A DNA stretch of 30,000 nt, taken from NCBI GenBank assembly GCA_905221605.1, contig CAJNDS010002226.1, positions 317,501 to 347,500 of the forward strand. The letters are read 5' to 3'. The notes under the pieces were generated by a model, which searched no databases, had not been told where the DNA came from, and saw only the letters and a list, made by a program, of their open reading frames with translations. Shown in pieces: positions 17,448-26,756 of this stretch (within the stretch, counting starts at the first letter, position 1; every line of letters starts with the position of its first letter). Made by a program: the position numbers and the translations under genes. The DNA is from Symbiodinium natans (lineage: Eukaryota > Sar > Dinophyceae > Suessiales > Symbiodiniaceae).

Positions 17448-18217
17448 CCAACAAGAGCTTCTCGCCACCCCCACCACAAACAAACAAGCTGCAGTCCTGG
17501 CATGGCAATCTTGGCTCTGGGCTCAATTCCATGCTCAGCAAGAAGTCGTCAGTAATGACGCATAGCTTAGCATCGTGCTCGAGAGCAGCACTCGCTTCGG
17601 TTTTCTCCGCAGTGTTCTTGCGTAGATCTGTCTTGTCCCAGTCGCAAATGACTGTCGACCAGCGTCAGCGGTGGAGTACGGGACTAAGGGCGCGCCTGGT
17701 TGGATGACGTACTTCGATGCCTCCACCGTGTCACGAGTGACATCAAGTGTTTCCCTTGCGTCTGGCATGGCAGTGTCTGGCGGCCCTTTCGCGGGAGTCG
17801 ATCCACTCGACCCGGGATGTTGAGGCGCAGTAAAAGCGCTGCGGTCTCCTAGTAACATCAGCTCAGCGCGGTCGCAGTGTGCCAGATAGGTCTCATAACT
17901 GTATCGGCGACTCAACTGCGGGTCATCAACCAGTCCGAAGTGCGTGAGGCACACATTAGCAAAACCCCTTTTTGCTTACGCCGATCCGACGCAACAACAT
18001 GCTTGCAACGGTGCAACAATCTAAAACGCATGCGCTCCTCCTTGTAGCTGGGCCGATCTCCGACAACCATATGCCGGAGCACGCAACTGGTGCAACGGCT
18101 AGGGAAGTTCAATCCGTCAACGTACGAGTCATCGCTAGGCTCGTCGAAGTCGAAACCAGTGGGTAGGCAATAATGACAAAAGCCTCCCTGCCTGGCCTCG
18201 CAGAGCTGGCCAACCTG
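17407..18217 (-). pseudogene. Upstream polyprotein-like remnant with Cys-rich domain
   Basis: Three consecutive minus-strand stretches in different frames read like one damaged protein directly upstream of the polymerase. The first (18217-17912) is Cys/His-rich: LCEARQGGFCHYC, later FPSRCTSCVLRH and LLHRCKHVV, a plausible zinc-binding fold. The second (about 17965-17640) continues with CLTHFGLVDDP and GAPLVPYSTADA. The third (17658-17407) reads VICDWDKTDLRKN and LCVITDDFLLSMELSP, ending inside the 132-bp duplication. One frame change falls in an A5G4 run near 17970. It could be the N-terminal part of the viral ORF1, or host sequence; I do not recognise a protease triad. Confidence 0.5.
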
Positions 18218-18457
18218 TGACTGACGCGAGAGACGCTAACCTACTTCCCATTGGTTCAGCCTTAAGTCAAAGGCATATAGCTACATACGTCCCACGTAGA
18301 TTCACATAGAACACTGAAGAGCCTGCCAGGAGAACTTGTGCCGTAAATGCAATAACTAACAACACATAGGGTAGCAACAGTAAGATAAACAAAATGCGGC
18401 AGTCCCGTTGAGGTGAGTCCTCCAATGAATTCTTCACACGCACCTCCATCCTGATGG

Positions 18458-18815
18458 TTTAATCCACCTTCTCGAAGTCCAAGTGCTCTGGATCCTCGAA
18501 GCTCAACTCCACCTGCATCCTCACCGGCGTGTCCGCTGGTAAGATGGACCACAGCATGAGATCCGCATACTGCCGCTCGTTCGTAGATACGTCGTGAAAC
18601 GGAGCAAGTGTTGGGATAATGTGGTCGATGCTGCAACGCGCATCCATCTCCAAGTCTGCCCTGGGATCGAAGCGACAGCTCCGTCAACTCCTCCCAGGCC
18701 TCGCTCGTCAAAGTCATGGCGCGGGGCTTTCGTAGGCATCCCCGCCCGCTTCAGAACTACGAGATCCCTAGGCCAGACCGAGATGCCCCTCAGTCCGTTG
18801 AGGGCCTTACGGTTT
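18458..18815 (-). pseudogene. Broken coding remnant abutting telomeric array (possible viral capsid)
   Basis: Starting right at the TTTAGGG array, minus-strand coding-like sequence runs through three frames. The pieces are RGISVWPRDLVVLKRAGMPT, then EAWEELTELSLRSQ, then SIDHIIPTLAPFHDV and TPVRMQVELSFEDPEHLDF, ending at a TAA near 18459. Alternating beta-type segments resemble jelly-roll capsid proteins, but that is a guess. If so, the order relative to the polymerase is not that of the free virus. Below it (18262-18450) is a hydrophobic open frame (RILFILLLLPYVLLVIAF) of unknown meaning. Confidence 0.4.
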
Positions 18816-18919
18816 AGGGTTTAGGGGTTAGGGTTTAGGGTTTAGCTTACAGGAGAAGGTTTAAGCTGGGGTTTAGGGTTTAGGGTTAGGGCTTCGGGGC
18901 TTCTGGCTTTAGGGCTTAG
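18811..18919 (+). repeat. Interstitial TTTAGGG array, right border of viral segment
   Basis: Degenerate TTTAGGG units with TTAGGG and GCTTAGGG variants, interrupted by about 20 bp. The broken reading frame on its left stops exactly at its edge. Confidence 0.85.
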
Positions 18920-19021
18920 GGTGCCCTGGAAGCCCCAAAATCCTGGAGCGTCCCCGGTAATCCCCTTATTTTGTAAGCAACAGGTTGCGGGGTTTGGGGT
19001 TCAGGGATTTGTTTTTGCTTG

Positions 19022-19078
19022 GGGGAGGGGGGGGGGCTTAGGAGGAGTAGTGTGGCTTGTAGGGGGGGAGGGGGGGGT
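19022..19078 (+). repeat. G-run cluster
   Basis: Runs of 4-9 G (GGGGGAGGGGGGGGG, later GGGGGGGAGGGGGGGG) with G-quadruplex potential. No gene is seen around it. Confidence 0.75.
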
Positions 19079-19283
19079 ACAGGAATTTGTCTTATTGAAG
19101 CACCCTAAACCCTAAACCCTCAATCCCTTTGCAGGGATGTAAACTCAGCCCAGATGCCCATTCTCTGGATTGAGCGTGCCGACGTAGTACCAGGCGCACG
19201 ACATCGAGTGCTGGATCAGCCTGTAACCGAAAGACCTTCACCTCAAGCCCCGAATCCCTTCAACCCTGAAGCGAAACCGGAAG

Positions 19284-19349
19284 GGTGTAGGGTTTGGGGT
19301 TTAAAGTTTACGGTTTAGGGTGTAGGTTGTAGGGTTTAGGGTTTAGGGC
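19284..19349 (+). repeat. Degenerate TTTAGGG patch
   Basis: About nine units with GTGTAGGG, TTTACGG and TTGTAGG variants. Confidence 0.8.
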
Positions 19350-19386
19350 GGTCGTGCCCCTACCAAGCCTCCCTAGATGAGTGAAG

Positions 19387-19486
19387 ATGCAGAGGACAAC
19401 TCCTGGGTACGAAGTGCTGCCCCTCCCAAAAGCCCTTCAGACAAAAGCACTGAACTACGTGGTGGAGGCATATACTTGGCACATAG
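19387..19486 (+). CDS. Possible exon, unassigned
   Basis: A plus-strand frame reads QRTTPGYEVLPLPKALQTKA and then LNYVVEAYTWHIG, stopping at a strong donor (CATAG then GTAAGC). An acceptor-like TGAAG lies just upstream. A second frame is also open, so the coding frame is uncertain. No family recognised and no partner exon found. Confidence 0.25.
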
Positions 19487-19489
19487 GTA

Positions 19490-20213
19490 AGCAGCCTCAC
19501 ATTCTTACTATATATTCATAGGGGTCCAACTCGGACTTACTTGGTGTTGGCTGGGCGGCAGAATCTGAATCGAGACGACGCAAATGTTGAACTTGGCCTC
19601 GGAAAGGTCAGTTTCGAGATAAACTATGTGCTTTAGGAAGGTCGGGGTTTGGGGTTTGGTGTTTCGGGTTTGGGCTTTTTAGGGTTTAGGGTTTAGCACA
19701 AGGCTCCATGGCGCATGGCTTAGATTGGCGTGCATCTGCTACTGTATCTGGCCACCCAACATGCGCGATGAACAATCAAGGGCCCTCACTGTACAAGGCA
19801 CTGACAACACACAGGCAGAGGAATTGGAACCCTTCGGAACCCTTGTCATCCAGAGGAAAACGGGCAGTTTAGACCTCGGGGATTTATTGGGGTTTTTAGG
19901 GGTCGAACGACTTGGTCCCAATCCCCCTCACTTCGTTCTCAGCGAACGCCTGGCCTAAAAGCCTTAAACCCGATTTTCAACCTCTCAGACACCCTACGCC
20001 CCTGAGAAGCATCCAGAACACTAAGCCCCAAGAAAGCTCACGGGCAGTAAGGAGAGGAAACAAAAAACAAAAAAACACCCTACCGCTGCTGACAAAGCCC
20101 TCCGCGCCCAAAGCCCTGCATCAGAACCCGAAGTCGTGAAACTCACCTGGACCCTGCGCCCTGCACCCCTACATTGCCTGCAACGTGAACCCAGAAGCCC
20201 CCCCCAAACCCAC
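19490..20213. other. Non-coding, degenerate telomere-like words
   Basis: A decayed GGGTTTGGGGTTT/TTTAGGG patch lies at about 19644-19697. The rest holds short open frames without recognisable content. Confidence 0.35.
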
Positions 20214-20385
20214 CAAACCCACCAAACCCCCCCTCAACCCTAAACCCTAGCCCTACATCCTTTGCCCTGAACCCTTACCCCCAAACCCTAAACCCCAATC
20301 CCTAAACCCCAAGCCCTTAGTCCTCAACCCTCTACCCCCCCCGCCCCCACCCCCCCCAAAGCCCTAAACCCTAACCCTAAACCCT
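20214..20385 (-). repeat. Degenerate C-rich CCCTAAA-like stretch
   Basis: A string of AACCCTAAACCC, ACCCCAAGCCC and C-runs, a decayed CCCTAAA array on the opposite orientation to the array that follows 57 bp later. Confidence 0.7.
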
Positions 20386-20442
20386 GCAATCCAAGAGACG
20401 ACCAGAAGATCCGAGAGCAGCTGCCCTAGCAGCTTCGGGATC

Positions 20443-20703
20443 GTAGGGTTTAGGGTTTCGGGTTAGGGTTTAGGGTTTAGGGTTTAGGGTTTAGGTTTAG
20501 GGTTTAGGGTTTAGGGTTTAGGGTTTAGGGTTTAGGGTTTAGGGTTTAGGGTTTAGGGTTTAGGGTTTAGGGTTTAGGGTTTAGGGTTTAGAGTTTAGGG
20601 TTTAGGGTTTAGGGTTTAGGGTTTAGGGTTTAGGGTTTAGGGTTTAGGGTTTAGGGTTTAGGGTTTAGGGTTTAGGGTTTAGGGTTTAGGGTTTAGGGAT
20701 TTG
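20443..20703 (+). repeat. Long interstitial TTTAGGG array
   Basis: About 36 units, almost perfect, with one unit lacking a base and one TTTAGAG. It is followed by a G-rich patch (20704-20728). Confidence 0.95.
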
Positions 20704-20916
20704 GGAGGGAAAGGGGGGGCGGGGGGGTTCGGGGATGAGGGCTCTTGATTTAGCAGGGAACCTACTAGATTGTGAATGCTTAGGATTTTCAATCTTCCCA
20801 TGAGCCCAAGGGGTCGGGGTGCGTTCAGGGTGAAACACACAAGGCCTCCAAAAACCCTCAACCCTAAGCCTAAATTCAAAATCGGGTTGAGGTTTGCCAG
20901 AGAAGTTCCAAAATGG

Positions 20917-20974
20917 CCCTAAACCCTAAACCCTCAACCCTAAACCCTAAACCCTAAACCCTAAACCCTAAACC
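20917..20974 (-). repeat. Interstitial CCCTAAA array
   Basis: Eight units with one CCCTCAA; opposite orientation to both flanking long arrays. Confidence 0.95.
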
Positions 20975-21077
20975 GGTAATTTGGCGCCTTCGATGCTGCC
21001 AAGCACTTTGTTCAAGCGGAGCATCCGTCCAAGGCGCAACAGCACCTGCCATGGGGTTGAGGCTGCCCTCCAAGATC

Positions 21078-21412
21078 TAGGGTTTAGGGTTTAGGGTTTA
21101 GGGTTTGGGGTTTAGGGTTTAGGGTTTAGGGTTTAGGGTTTAGGGTTTAGGGTTTAGGGTTTAGGGTTTAGGGTTTAGGGTTTAGGGTTTAGGGTTTAGG
21201 GTTTTTAGGGTTTAGGGTTTAGGGTTTAGGGGGTTTAGGGTTTAGGGTTTAGGGGTTTAGGGTTTAGGGTTTAGGGTTTAGGGTTTAGGGTTTAGGGGTT
21301 TAGGGTTTAGGGTTTAGGGTTTAGGGTTTAGGGTTTAGGGTTTAGGGTTTAGGGTTTAGGGTTTAGGGTTTAGGGTTTAGGGTTTAGGGTTTAGGGTTTA
21401 GGGTTTAGGGTG
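21078..21412 (+). repeat. Longest interstitial TTTAGGG array, about 47 units
   Basis: 335 bp of near-perfect TTTAGGG with a few length variants (TTTTTAGGG once, TTTAGGGG several times) clustered at 21200-21300, consistent with slippage. It ends in ordinary sequence on both sides, so it is not a chromosome end. Confidence 0.95.
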
Positions 21413-21547
21413 GGTACTGGGTAAACGCTTCTGATTTCTTCCCAGAACCTTGTCTTAGGGAGATCTGTTGGGGAGCATCACACCCCACATTGACAAGAAT
21501 GCCCTGCACGGGGCTCTGCAGCTCAAACTCTTAAGGCCCGTGGTGTT

Positions 21548-21961
21548 TTGCGACGGCTGCTAAGGTCTGCATTGCCCTGTCGCATAAATACGAGACATGC
21601 CTGCGGTGGCAAGGCCGGTATGGCAAAAGGCTTGCTTGTGTGGGCCGACTACCACGCACAAGTTGGCAATGATCGGTTTGAGTTTTTGCGCTGGTTTGCC
21701 GAGCACAGATGCTTGACATGTCCAACGTCGATGGCGGCTTTGGTGATAGGCTTTGCCTTGCCTGTGCAGCATACTTGGAACGTCTATGCCAGTTTTGCAG
21801 GTTGCGACACGAGTCGCGAGATGCCGAGTGTAGAAAGGCTTGTGGCGGCCCGCGTGGGATGCCGTAGCGCACATGTGAACATGCTCATGCTAGCACTTTT
21901 TTTGTGCCAGGCACTGGCTAAGCCTAGGCCAGCTCCAGATCCCGAGATCCCGCAAAGCCAT
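21548..21961 (+). CDS. Unassigned open reading frame cut by poly-G tract
   Basis: A plus-strand frame of about 135 codons includes GLLVWADYHAQVGNDRFEFL, RWFAEHRCLTCP and a hydrophobic stretch (HVNMLMLALFLCQALA). It runs directly into the poly-G tract. The opposite strand is also open, and no domain is recognisable, so this is only a candidate. Confidence 0.2.
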
Positions 21962-22019
<58 letters not shown>

Positions 22020-22163
22020 GGGGGGTGGCGGGGTGGGGGGGGGAGGGAGGGGGAGGGGAGGGGAGGAGGGGGGGGAGAGGGGGGGGAGGGGGGGGGGAGG
22101 GGGGGGGGTGGGGGGGGGGGGGGGGGGGGGGGGGGGGGTGGGGGGGGGGGGGCGGGGGGGGGG
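21962..22163 (+). repeat. Extreme poly-G tract (57 G) and G-rich extension
   Basis: An uninterrupted run of 57 G (21962-22018) is followed by about 145 bp of G-runs broken by single A, T or C. A matching poly-C run of 12 lies at 22223-22234. Glycine- or proline-rich frames here are artefacts. Length is doubtful in any assembly. Confidence 0.9.
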
Positions 22164-22433
22164 AAGGCTTTTTACACTCAGGAGCGCACGTCTTGCATAG
22201 GGTCAATCAATCAGCAGGAAGCCCCCCCCCCCCCGCTTTTCGCCCCCTCGCTTTTCGTAGAAGATGAACTCCAATAGGAGGTTGCTATAGGTCAGGCACA
22301 GTGTGCTAAGTTCGAGGTTTCTACTTTCTAGCTGTCAGAATACTACACAAATCAACCTTCCAGCAGATTGAAGGCATTAAGGATAAACACAGCCTCCCAC
22401 ACTGCCTACAATGCAACATGCAGGCCCTTAACC

Positions 22434-22539
22434 TTGGGATGTTCCCCCCTTCTACTAACAGTCCTGAATAGGGATTATCGTACCCCCTATTACAATCCCT
22501 ATTTATTAAGGCCTATTAGTATAAGCGGGAACATCCCAA
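22434..22539. repeat. 106-bp foldback (MITE-like) element
   Basis: Both ends read TTGGGATGTTCCC inwards and continue as CCCTTCTACTAACAG versus GCTTATACTAATAG. An inner AATAGGGATT word is also mirrored, so almost the whole element can fold on itself. No coding capacity. Confidence 0.75.
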
Positions 22540-22630
22540 ATTCAACCCGAAACAACAACTTCAGCAGGCAAAAGATCTCCAAGATGTGTGCATCGACCCG
22601 GAGAAGGCCCAAAACTAGAGACGAACTCAG

Positions 22631-22651
22631 GCACACACACACACACACACA
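22631..22651. repeat. (CA)n microsatellite
   Basis: Ten CA units within otherwise non-coding sequence (22540-22934), in which no gene is supported. Confidence 0.9.
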
Positions 22652-22934
22652 AAATACACAGAAGAGCTTATCATTTAGGGGCCAACCAAACACCGCATCA
22701 ACTCCGACCCGACCCTGAACCCCGCAGAAAGACAAGCCCTGCAGCCTAAACTCTCAAGCCTAATTCGCCCTAAACCCTGACGCCCCCTAAACCACAAAAT
22801 CCCGAGCCCTACGAACCCTCAGCCCCGACAAATCCTTTTCAACCCTGAAACACACATCACAACGTCTCTGCAGTCATGAATGCAAGCCCTGCGAGCCCGC
22901 TCCAAGGCTTAAGGTTTCGAGATCAGGGCCTATA

Positions 22935-22997
22935 GCTTCAGGGTTTAGGGTTTAGGGTTGAGGGTTTAGGGCTTAGGGTTTAAGGTTTAGGATTCAG
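22935..22997 (+). repeat. Degenerate TTTAGGG patch
   Basis: About eight units with TTGAGGG, GCTTAGGG and TTTAAGG variants. Confidence 0.8.
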
Positions 22998-23115
22998 TTA
23001 GGGGTGTAGGTCGCCAATGCACTGGTTCAGGACTACCAGGACGACAGTTTCGCACAGGGACTGCGCCATTGATGGGATACCGCGGTCCCCTTAGAGCCCC
23101 AGAAGCCCAGAAGCT

Positions 23116-23135
23116 TGGGGTTTAGGGTTTAGGGT

Positions 23136-23174
<39 letters not shown>

Positions 23175-23296
23175 GGTTTAGGGTTTAGGGTTTAGGGTTT
23201 AGGGTTTAGGTTTTCGGGTTTAGGTTTTACTTTTTAGGGTTTAGGGTTTACGGTTTAGGGTTTAGGATTTAGGGTTTAGGGTTTAGGGTTTAGGGT
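23116..23296 (+). repeat. Interstitial array with TTGAGGG block
   Basis: TTTAGGG units enclose six consecutive TTGAGGG units (about 23133-23176). The second half is interrupted by TTTTCGGG and TTTTACTTT. Confidence 0.9.
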
Positions 23297-23400
23297 GACC
23301 ACGACCACGCCTCAGGGAGAGCGCGACTTGGACCCAGAACGCGCCAAAAAGGGCGAGAGCCCGCGAGTGGGCACCCACCTACGCCAACCTCCCCCGCTAA

Positions 23401-23466
23401 TCCTAAACCCTAAACCCTAAACCCTAAACCCTAAACCCTAAACCCTAAACCCTAAACCCTAAATCC
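23401..23466 (-). repeat. Interstitial CCCTAAA array
   Basis: Nine nearly perfect units, inverted relative to the array 105 bp to the left. Confidence 0.95.
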
Positions 23467-24247
23467 TTTCTGAACGTTGGAACCCCACAGTCGCACCCTG
23501 TTTGCGGAACAACCTTGTTCACGGATTGGCTTTAGAAGAGTTTAAGTTGAAGCGTTAGGGCCTCAGCTCGTTTCGGGCTGCTGAGCCGAAAGGAATACAC
23601 AACTCAAGACATAAAGGGCACACAAGCTAGCTCAGACCGGCAAATAACACCCTAAACCCTGCTGCCCAAATGCCCTACACCCTACATCCTCCACCCTCCA
23701 CCCTCCTAGCCCTACACCCTAAATGCATCCTCCACCCTACAGCCTAGGTCTCCCTGGCCACGCCTGAACAAGCCAGCAGCTTGGGTCCTTTCCAGTTTAA
23801 TCGGGGCTCAGCGTTTAAGATTCGAGTTCTGCGGTTTCGGGTTTAGGGTTTACGGTTTTAGGGCATGCCAGGCAGGTCGTGTGCTGGTCATCGTGCAGTA
23901 GTATGAAGCCCTACCCAGACAAAGCCTCCTCAAAACGGGCCAACGCCAGTGGGGGTTTAAGGTTTGGGGTGTTGGGTTCGGAAGTCAAAGCTTGAAGTTT
24001 CCTAAGCCCTAAACCCTAAACCCTAAGACCCAAGCATGGCCCTCGTGCTCTTTGACTTCTCAGCTGTAGGGTTGCATCCGAGAAGCAAATGATTTTTGAG
24101 CTCAAGTTCCATTGGGGGGGGTGTTCAAGGCAGCTCGTCGAATATTCCAGGTTCGCGAATTTTAGCCGAGCCACAACTTTCCCAAACTCTAAACCCTGAA
24201 CCCTCAGCCCTAAACCCGAAACCCTCCGAAATCAAGTTTAGGCTCAC
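23467..24247. other. Non-coding with CCCTACA-type decayed repeats
   Basis: A run of CCCTACACCCTACATCC and CCACCCTCC words (23670-23745) looks like a decayed CCCTAAA array. Further short patches lie at about 23840-23860 and 24005-24028. No gene is supported. Confidence 0.4.
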
Positions 24248-24295
24248 ATTCGGACAGTGCGGCACCCGAAATTCATGCGCTTCTAGTAGGGTCTT
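24248..24295 (-). CDS. Possible exon, partner of 24569-24745
   Basis: A 48-nt minus-strand stretch between CGCCAG and a canonical donor (AAT then GTGAGCC) reads KTLLEAHEFRVPHCPN. Its phase (0-0) would join in frame to the upstream candidate exon. No family recognised. Confidence 0.3.
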
Positions 24296-24568
24296 CTGGC
24301 GTAAGCGGCTTCCGGGAGGCTGCTGTCAGGGGCGTGTCGGAGTTTCGGCTAGAGGCTAGGGGGGGAGTCTCCGAAAACCATCTTGCCTTTGAAACGAAAG
24401 AATATCGGTTATCGCTCACGTGGCGCCACTGCTGCTGTGGAGGGTGGCGACACATGGTGCATGCACACCCCAAGTACAGGCTGCCAGATGCTGTCAGGGT
24501 TGACGGCGCTACTCCCACCTTCTTGTCGCAAAACAAACACCGCACACCCCCCCAACTTCTGGGAGGAC

Positions 24569-24745
24569 CTGAAAGAATGACCAGCCAACAGCACCTTCAC
24601 CTCCAGCCAAGGCCTCTTCAAAAGCATTGTTTGTTTTTAAGAGCCTCCGGAACTGCAAGAGTCTTGGGTCATCGCGAATGGTGGAGACCTTTTGGCTCCA
24701 TTTTGTTCGCAGGCAGGGGTTTAGTGTCGCAGGTGCGGTGGACAT
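24569..24745 (-). CDS. Coding-like exon, unassigned
   Basis: From an ATG at 24745 the minus strand reads through WSQKVSTIRDDPRLLQFRRL and LLKTNNAFEEALAG to FFQ, with a possible donor CAG then GTCC. The amphipathic, charged composition looks like real protein rather than chance. The true 5' edge may be an AG acceptor (such as CAAAAG before GTCTCC) instead of the ATG. The gene is not identified. Confidence 0.4.
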
Positions 24746-25040
24746 AACAAGGGCTACAAGTTAAGGTCGTTCGAGGTGCGGCTAAGCTTAGAGAACCACA
24801 GGGCTACCGGTTTTGCTACCTTAACCCTGGACGTCCTGTGTTATGACGGCTGCCAGGCCCAGTGCGATGTATGTCCTCCAGCGGGTGTGCGCTTGTTTTG
24901 TGGTTTACGGGACTTGCAAAGAGAGCTCAGAGAGAAGGCTCTAAATCGAGAGCAGGGAACTTGTTGACGCAAAAGCCTGAAAACCGACCAGATGTTCAGA
25001 CATCAAAGTAGGCAGCCTCAAACCCCAACCCCTCAACTGG
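24746..25040. other. No assigned gene
   Basis: A plus-strand Cys-containing frame (24776-24967; CYDGCQAQCDVCPPAG) is open but has no supporting splice sites or recognisable family. Confidence 0.25.
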
Positions 25041-25127
25041 TTCATAGTTGGGATAGTAATAAAATTTTAAAATTTTATTCCTTATTGAGTTTAAGTACCC
25101 TTAAAAATGTAAAATGTTACCCCACTA
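25041..25127. repeat. Foldback element with 22-bp perfect palindrome
   Basis: The outer ends read TCATAGTTGGG and, reversed, TCATAGTGGGG. Inside, 25058-25079 is a perfect palindrome (AATAAAATTTT and its complement). It is AT-rich, unlike its surroundings. Confidence 0.6.
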
Positions 25128-25723
25128 TGATAGAGTCAAACCCTTTAGACATACCCGAAATCGGACCTGCGGTGTGACGAGGCATGCAAGCCCAAAGTGC
25201 TCAAAACTTACTTGAAGGCTCATGGGTAGGGTTCCAGGGTTTCCGGTTTCAGGTTCACGAGTAGTCAAAGGTGATCGTGTTGAGATATGTCGTCTTACAT
25301 GCAAAACTACCCATTGAACCTTGAAGAAGAATCTTCAGACAGTTCATACAACTGGGACTCCGGGGTTTTACAGGCTTGCACGGTAAAGAGGGCTACGGCC
25401 CGCAGGGTTGAGGGCTTAGGGCTGAGAGAGGCATTCTGGGGGTGAGGACGTATACATCATCGAAGTCCTGAGCCCTCAACCCGAAGCCCCTCCCTCTACG
25501 GCACGAATTGTTCTTCCAAAAAATGGCTCTGAGAAGCCTTTGTGGGGTGTACACGGTGAGGGGATCGTGCCTCTGAATTACTCTAAGACCCCAAAAAACC
25601 AAACGCCCTAAACCCTATAAACCCCAAGTACAACCCGAAACAAAAACAAACTAAACAACGTCAAAGCCCCAAAAAAAGCCCCGAAGAGGCTCACTTCACA
25701 CCCCGAAAACACCAATCCCCACA
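25128..25723. other. No recognisable gene
   Basis: Short open frames only, with an ordinary composition and a CCCTAAACCCTATAAACCCC patch near 25607-25626. Confidence 0.35.
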
Positions 25724-25832
25724 TGGGGGGTTTCCTCAACTAAGGGTTCCCCTAACTGTTAACCCCCAAAAGTAATAGAACGCTTATTACAGGAGCACCA
25801 AAAGTACCCCTATGATATGGTCGGAAACCCCC
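25724..25832. repeat. Foldback element, about 109 bp
   Basis: The left end TGGGGGGTTTCC and the right end, reversed GTGGGGGTTTCC, form short inverted arms. Inside, GTAATA and TATTAC flank a 6-bp loop, and CAAAAGTA occurs twice. Confidence 0.5.
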
Positions 25833-25880
25833 ACCCTAAACCCTAAACCCTAATCCCTGAACCCTAAACCCTAAACCCGG
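25833..25880 (-). repeat. Interstitial CCCTAAA array, short
   Basis: Six to seven units with CCCTAATC and CCCTGAA variants, directly abutting the foldback element. Confidence 0.9.
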
Positions 25881-26033
25881 TTTTCGGAAACCCCCCAAAT
25901 CCTACATCAGCTGCAGCCAGAGGCGCACATCGAAAGCCAGCCATCCCGAAGCATATCTTTTCAGGATCTCCAGCTGCCTGCAGAGTGTTTTAGGGCTTAG
26001 GGATTTAGGGGTTATAGGGTATAGGGATTCGTG

Positions 26034-26127
26034 CTTAGGGTTTAGGGTTTAGGGTTTAGGGTTTAGGGTTTAGGGTTTAGGTTTAGGGTTTAGCGTTTAG
26101 GGTTAAGGGTTTAGGGTTTAGGGTTTC
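26034..26127 (+). repeat. Interstitial TTTAGGG array
   Basis: About 13 units, one lacking a T and two with substitutions; a decayed leader (ATTTAGGGGTTATAGGG) lies at 25989-26030. Confidence 0.9.
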
Positions 26128-26593
26128 AGTTGGCTGCGGAGCTTTTTCTGGGGCTCTACGTAGTTCCTATAGCGGGGACATTCTACAGGACTGGGCATCC
26201 TAGCCCCCCTTTTCTATATGAAGGGCACCCAATTCAGCACATTTGGAAATGTCGTGCATACTCCAGAAAAAAAGGCGCTTTCAATGGAGCAACTCGCGAC
26301 TCTCTGCAGCGAAAACCTTACAGATCTGTGCATCTGACGGATGGCGCAGCGTGTCAGTAAGCAACCAACGTCCAGGATGAGCAAGACCATCATGAGAGCC
26401 ACCACTGGTATATTATCATCAGCAGCAGCAGCATCTGAGCAGTCTGAGCAGGCTGTATCTGCGGAAAGAAGACCGGAGCTTCGATGTTGACACGCGACGA
26501 AGACACGAGGGTCCAGAAACAACGCCGTGCCGAGGGCGACCTCGCCCCTGCAGGCTGCACTAATACCAATACTTCCAGCTCAGGCTTAAGGAA
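26128..26593. other. No assigned gene
   Basis: A minus-strand frame (26214-26522) includes a hydrophobic stretch (VVALMMVLLILDVGCLL) and a plus-strand frame (26130-26360) overlaps it; neither is recognisable. Confidence 0.25.
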
Positions 26594-26752
26594 GTGATGA
26601 CGATGGTGATGGTGATGATGATGATGATGGTGATGGTGATGGCGATGGTGGTGATGATGATGACGATGACGATGACGGTGACGATGACGATGACGATGAT
26701 GATGACGATGATGATGATGATGCTGATGCTGATGTGGTGATGATGAGTGCCA
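26594..26752. repeat. GAT/GAC trinucleotide microsatellite
   Basis: About 50 triplets of GAT with GAC, GGT and GCT substitutions. Serine- or histidine-rich frames across it are repeat artefacts. Confidence 0.9.
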
Positions 26753-26756
26753 TGCG

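Noticed and set aside
21078-21412. Chromosome end (true telomere)
   Set aside because: The array has ordinary sequence on both sides and other arrays lie in both orientations throughout.
21960-22277. Glycine-rich (plus) and proline-rich (minus) frames
   Set aside because: Direct translation of poly-G; no start context or conserved sequence.
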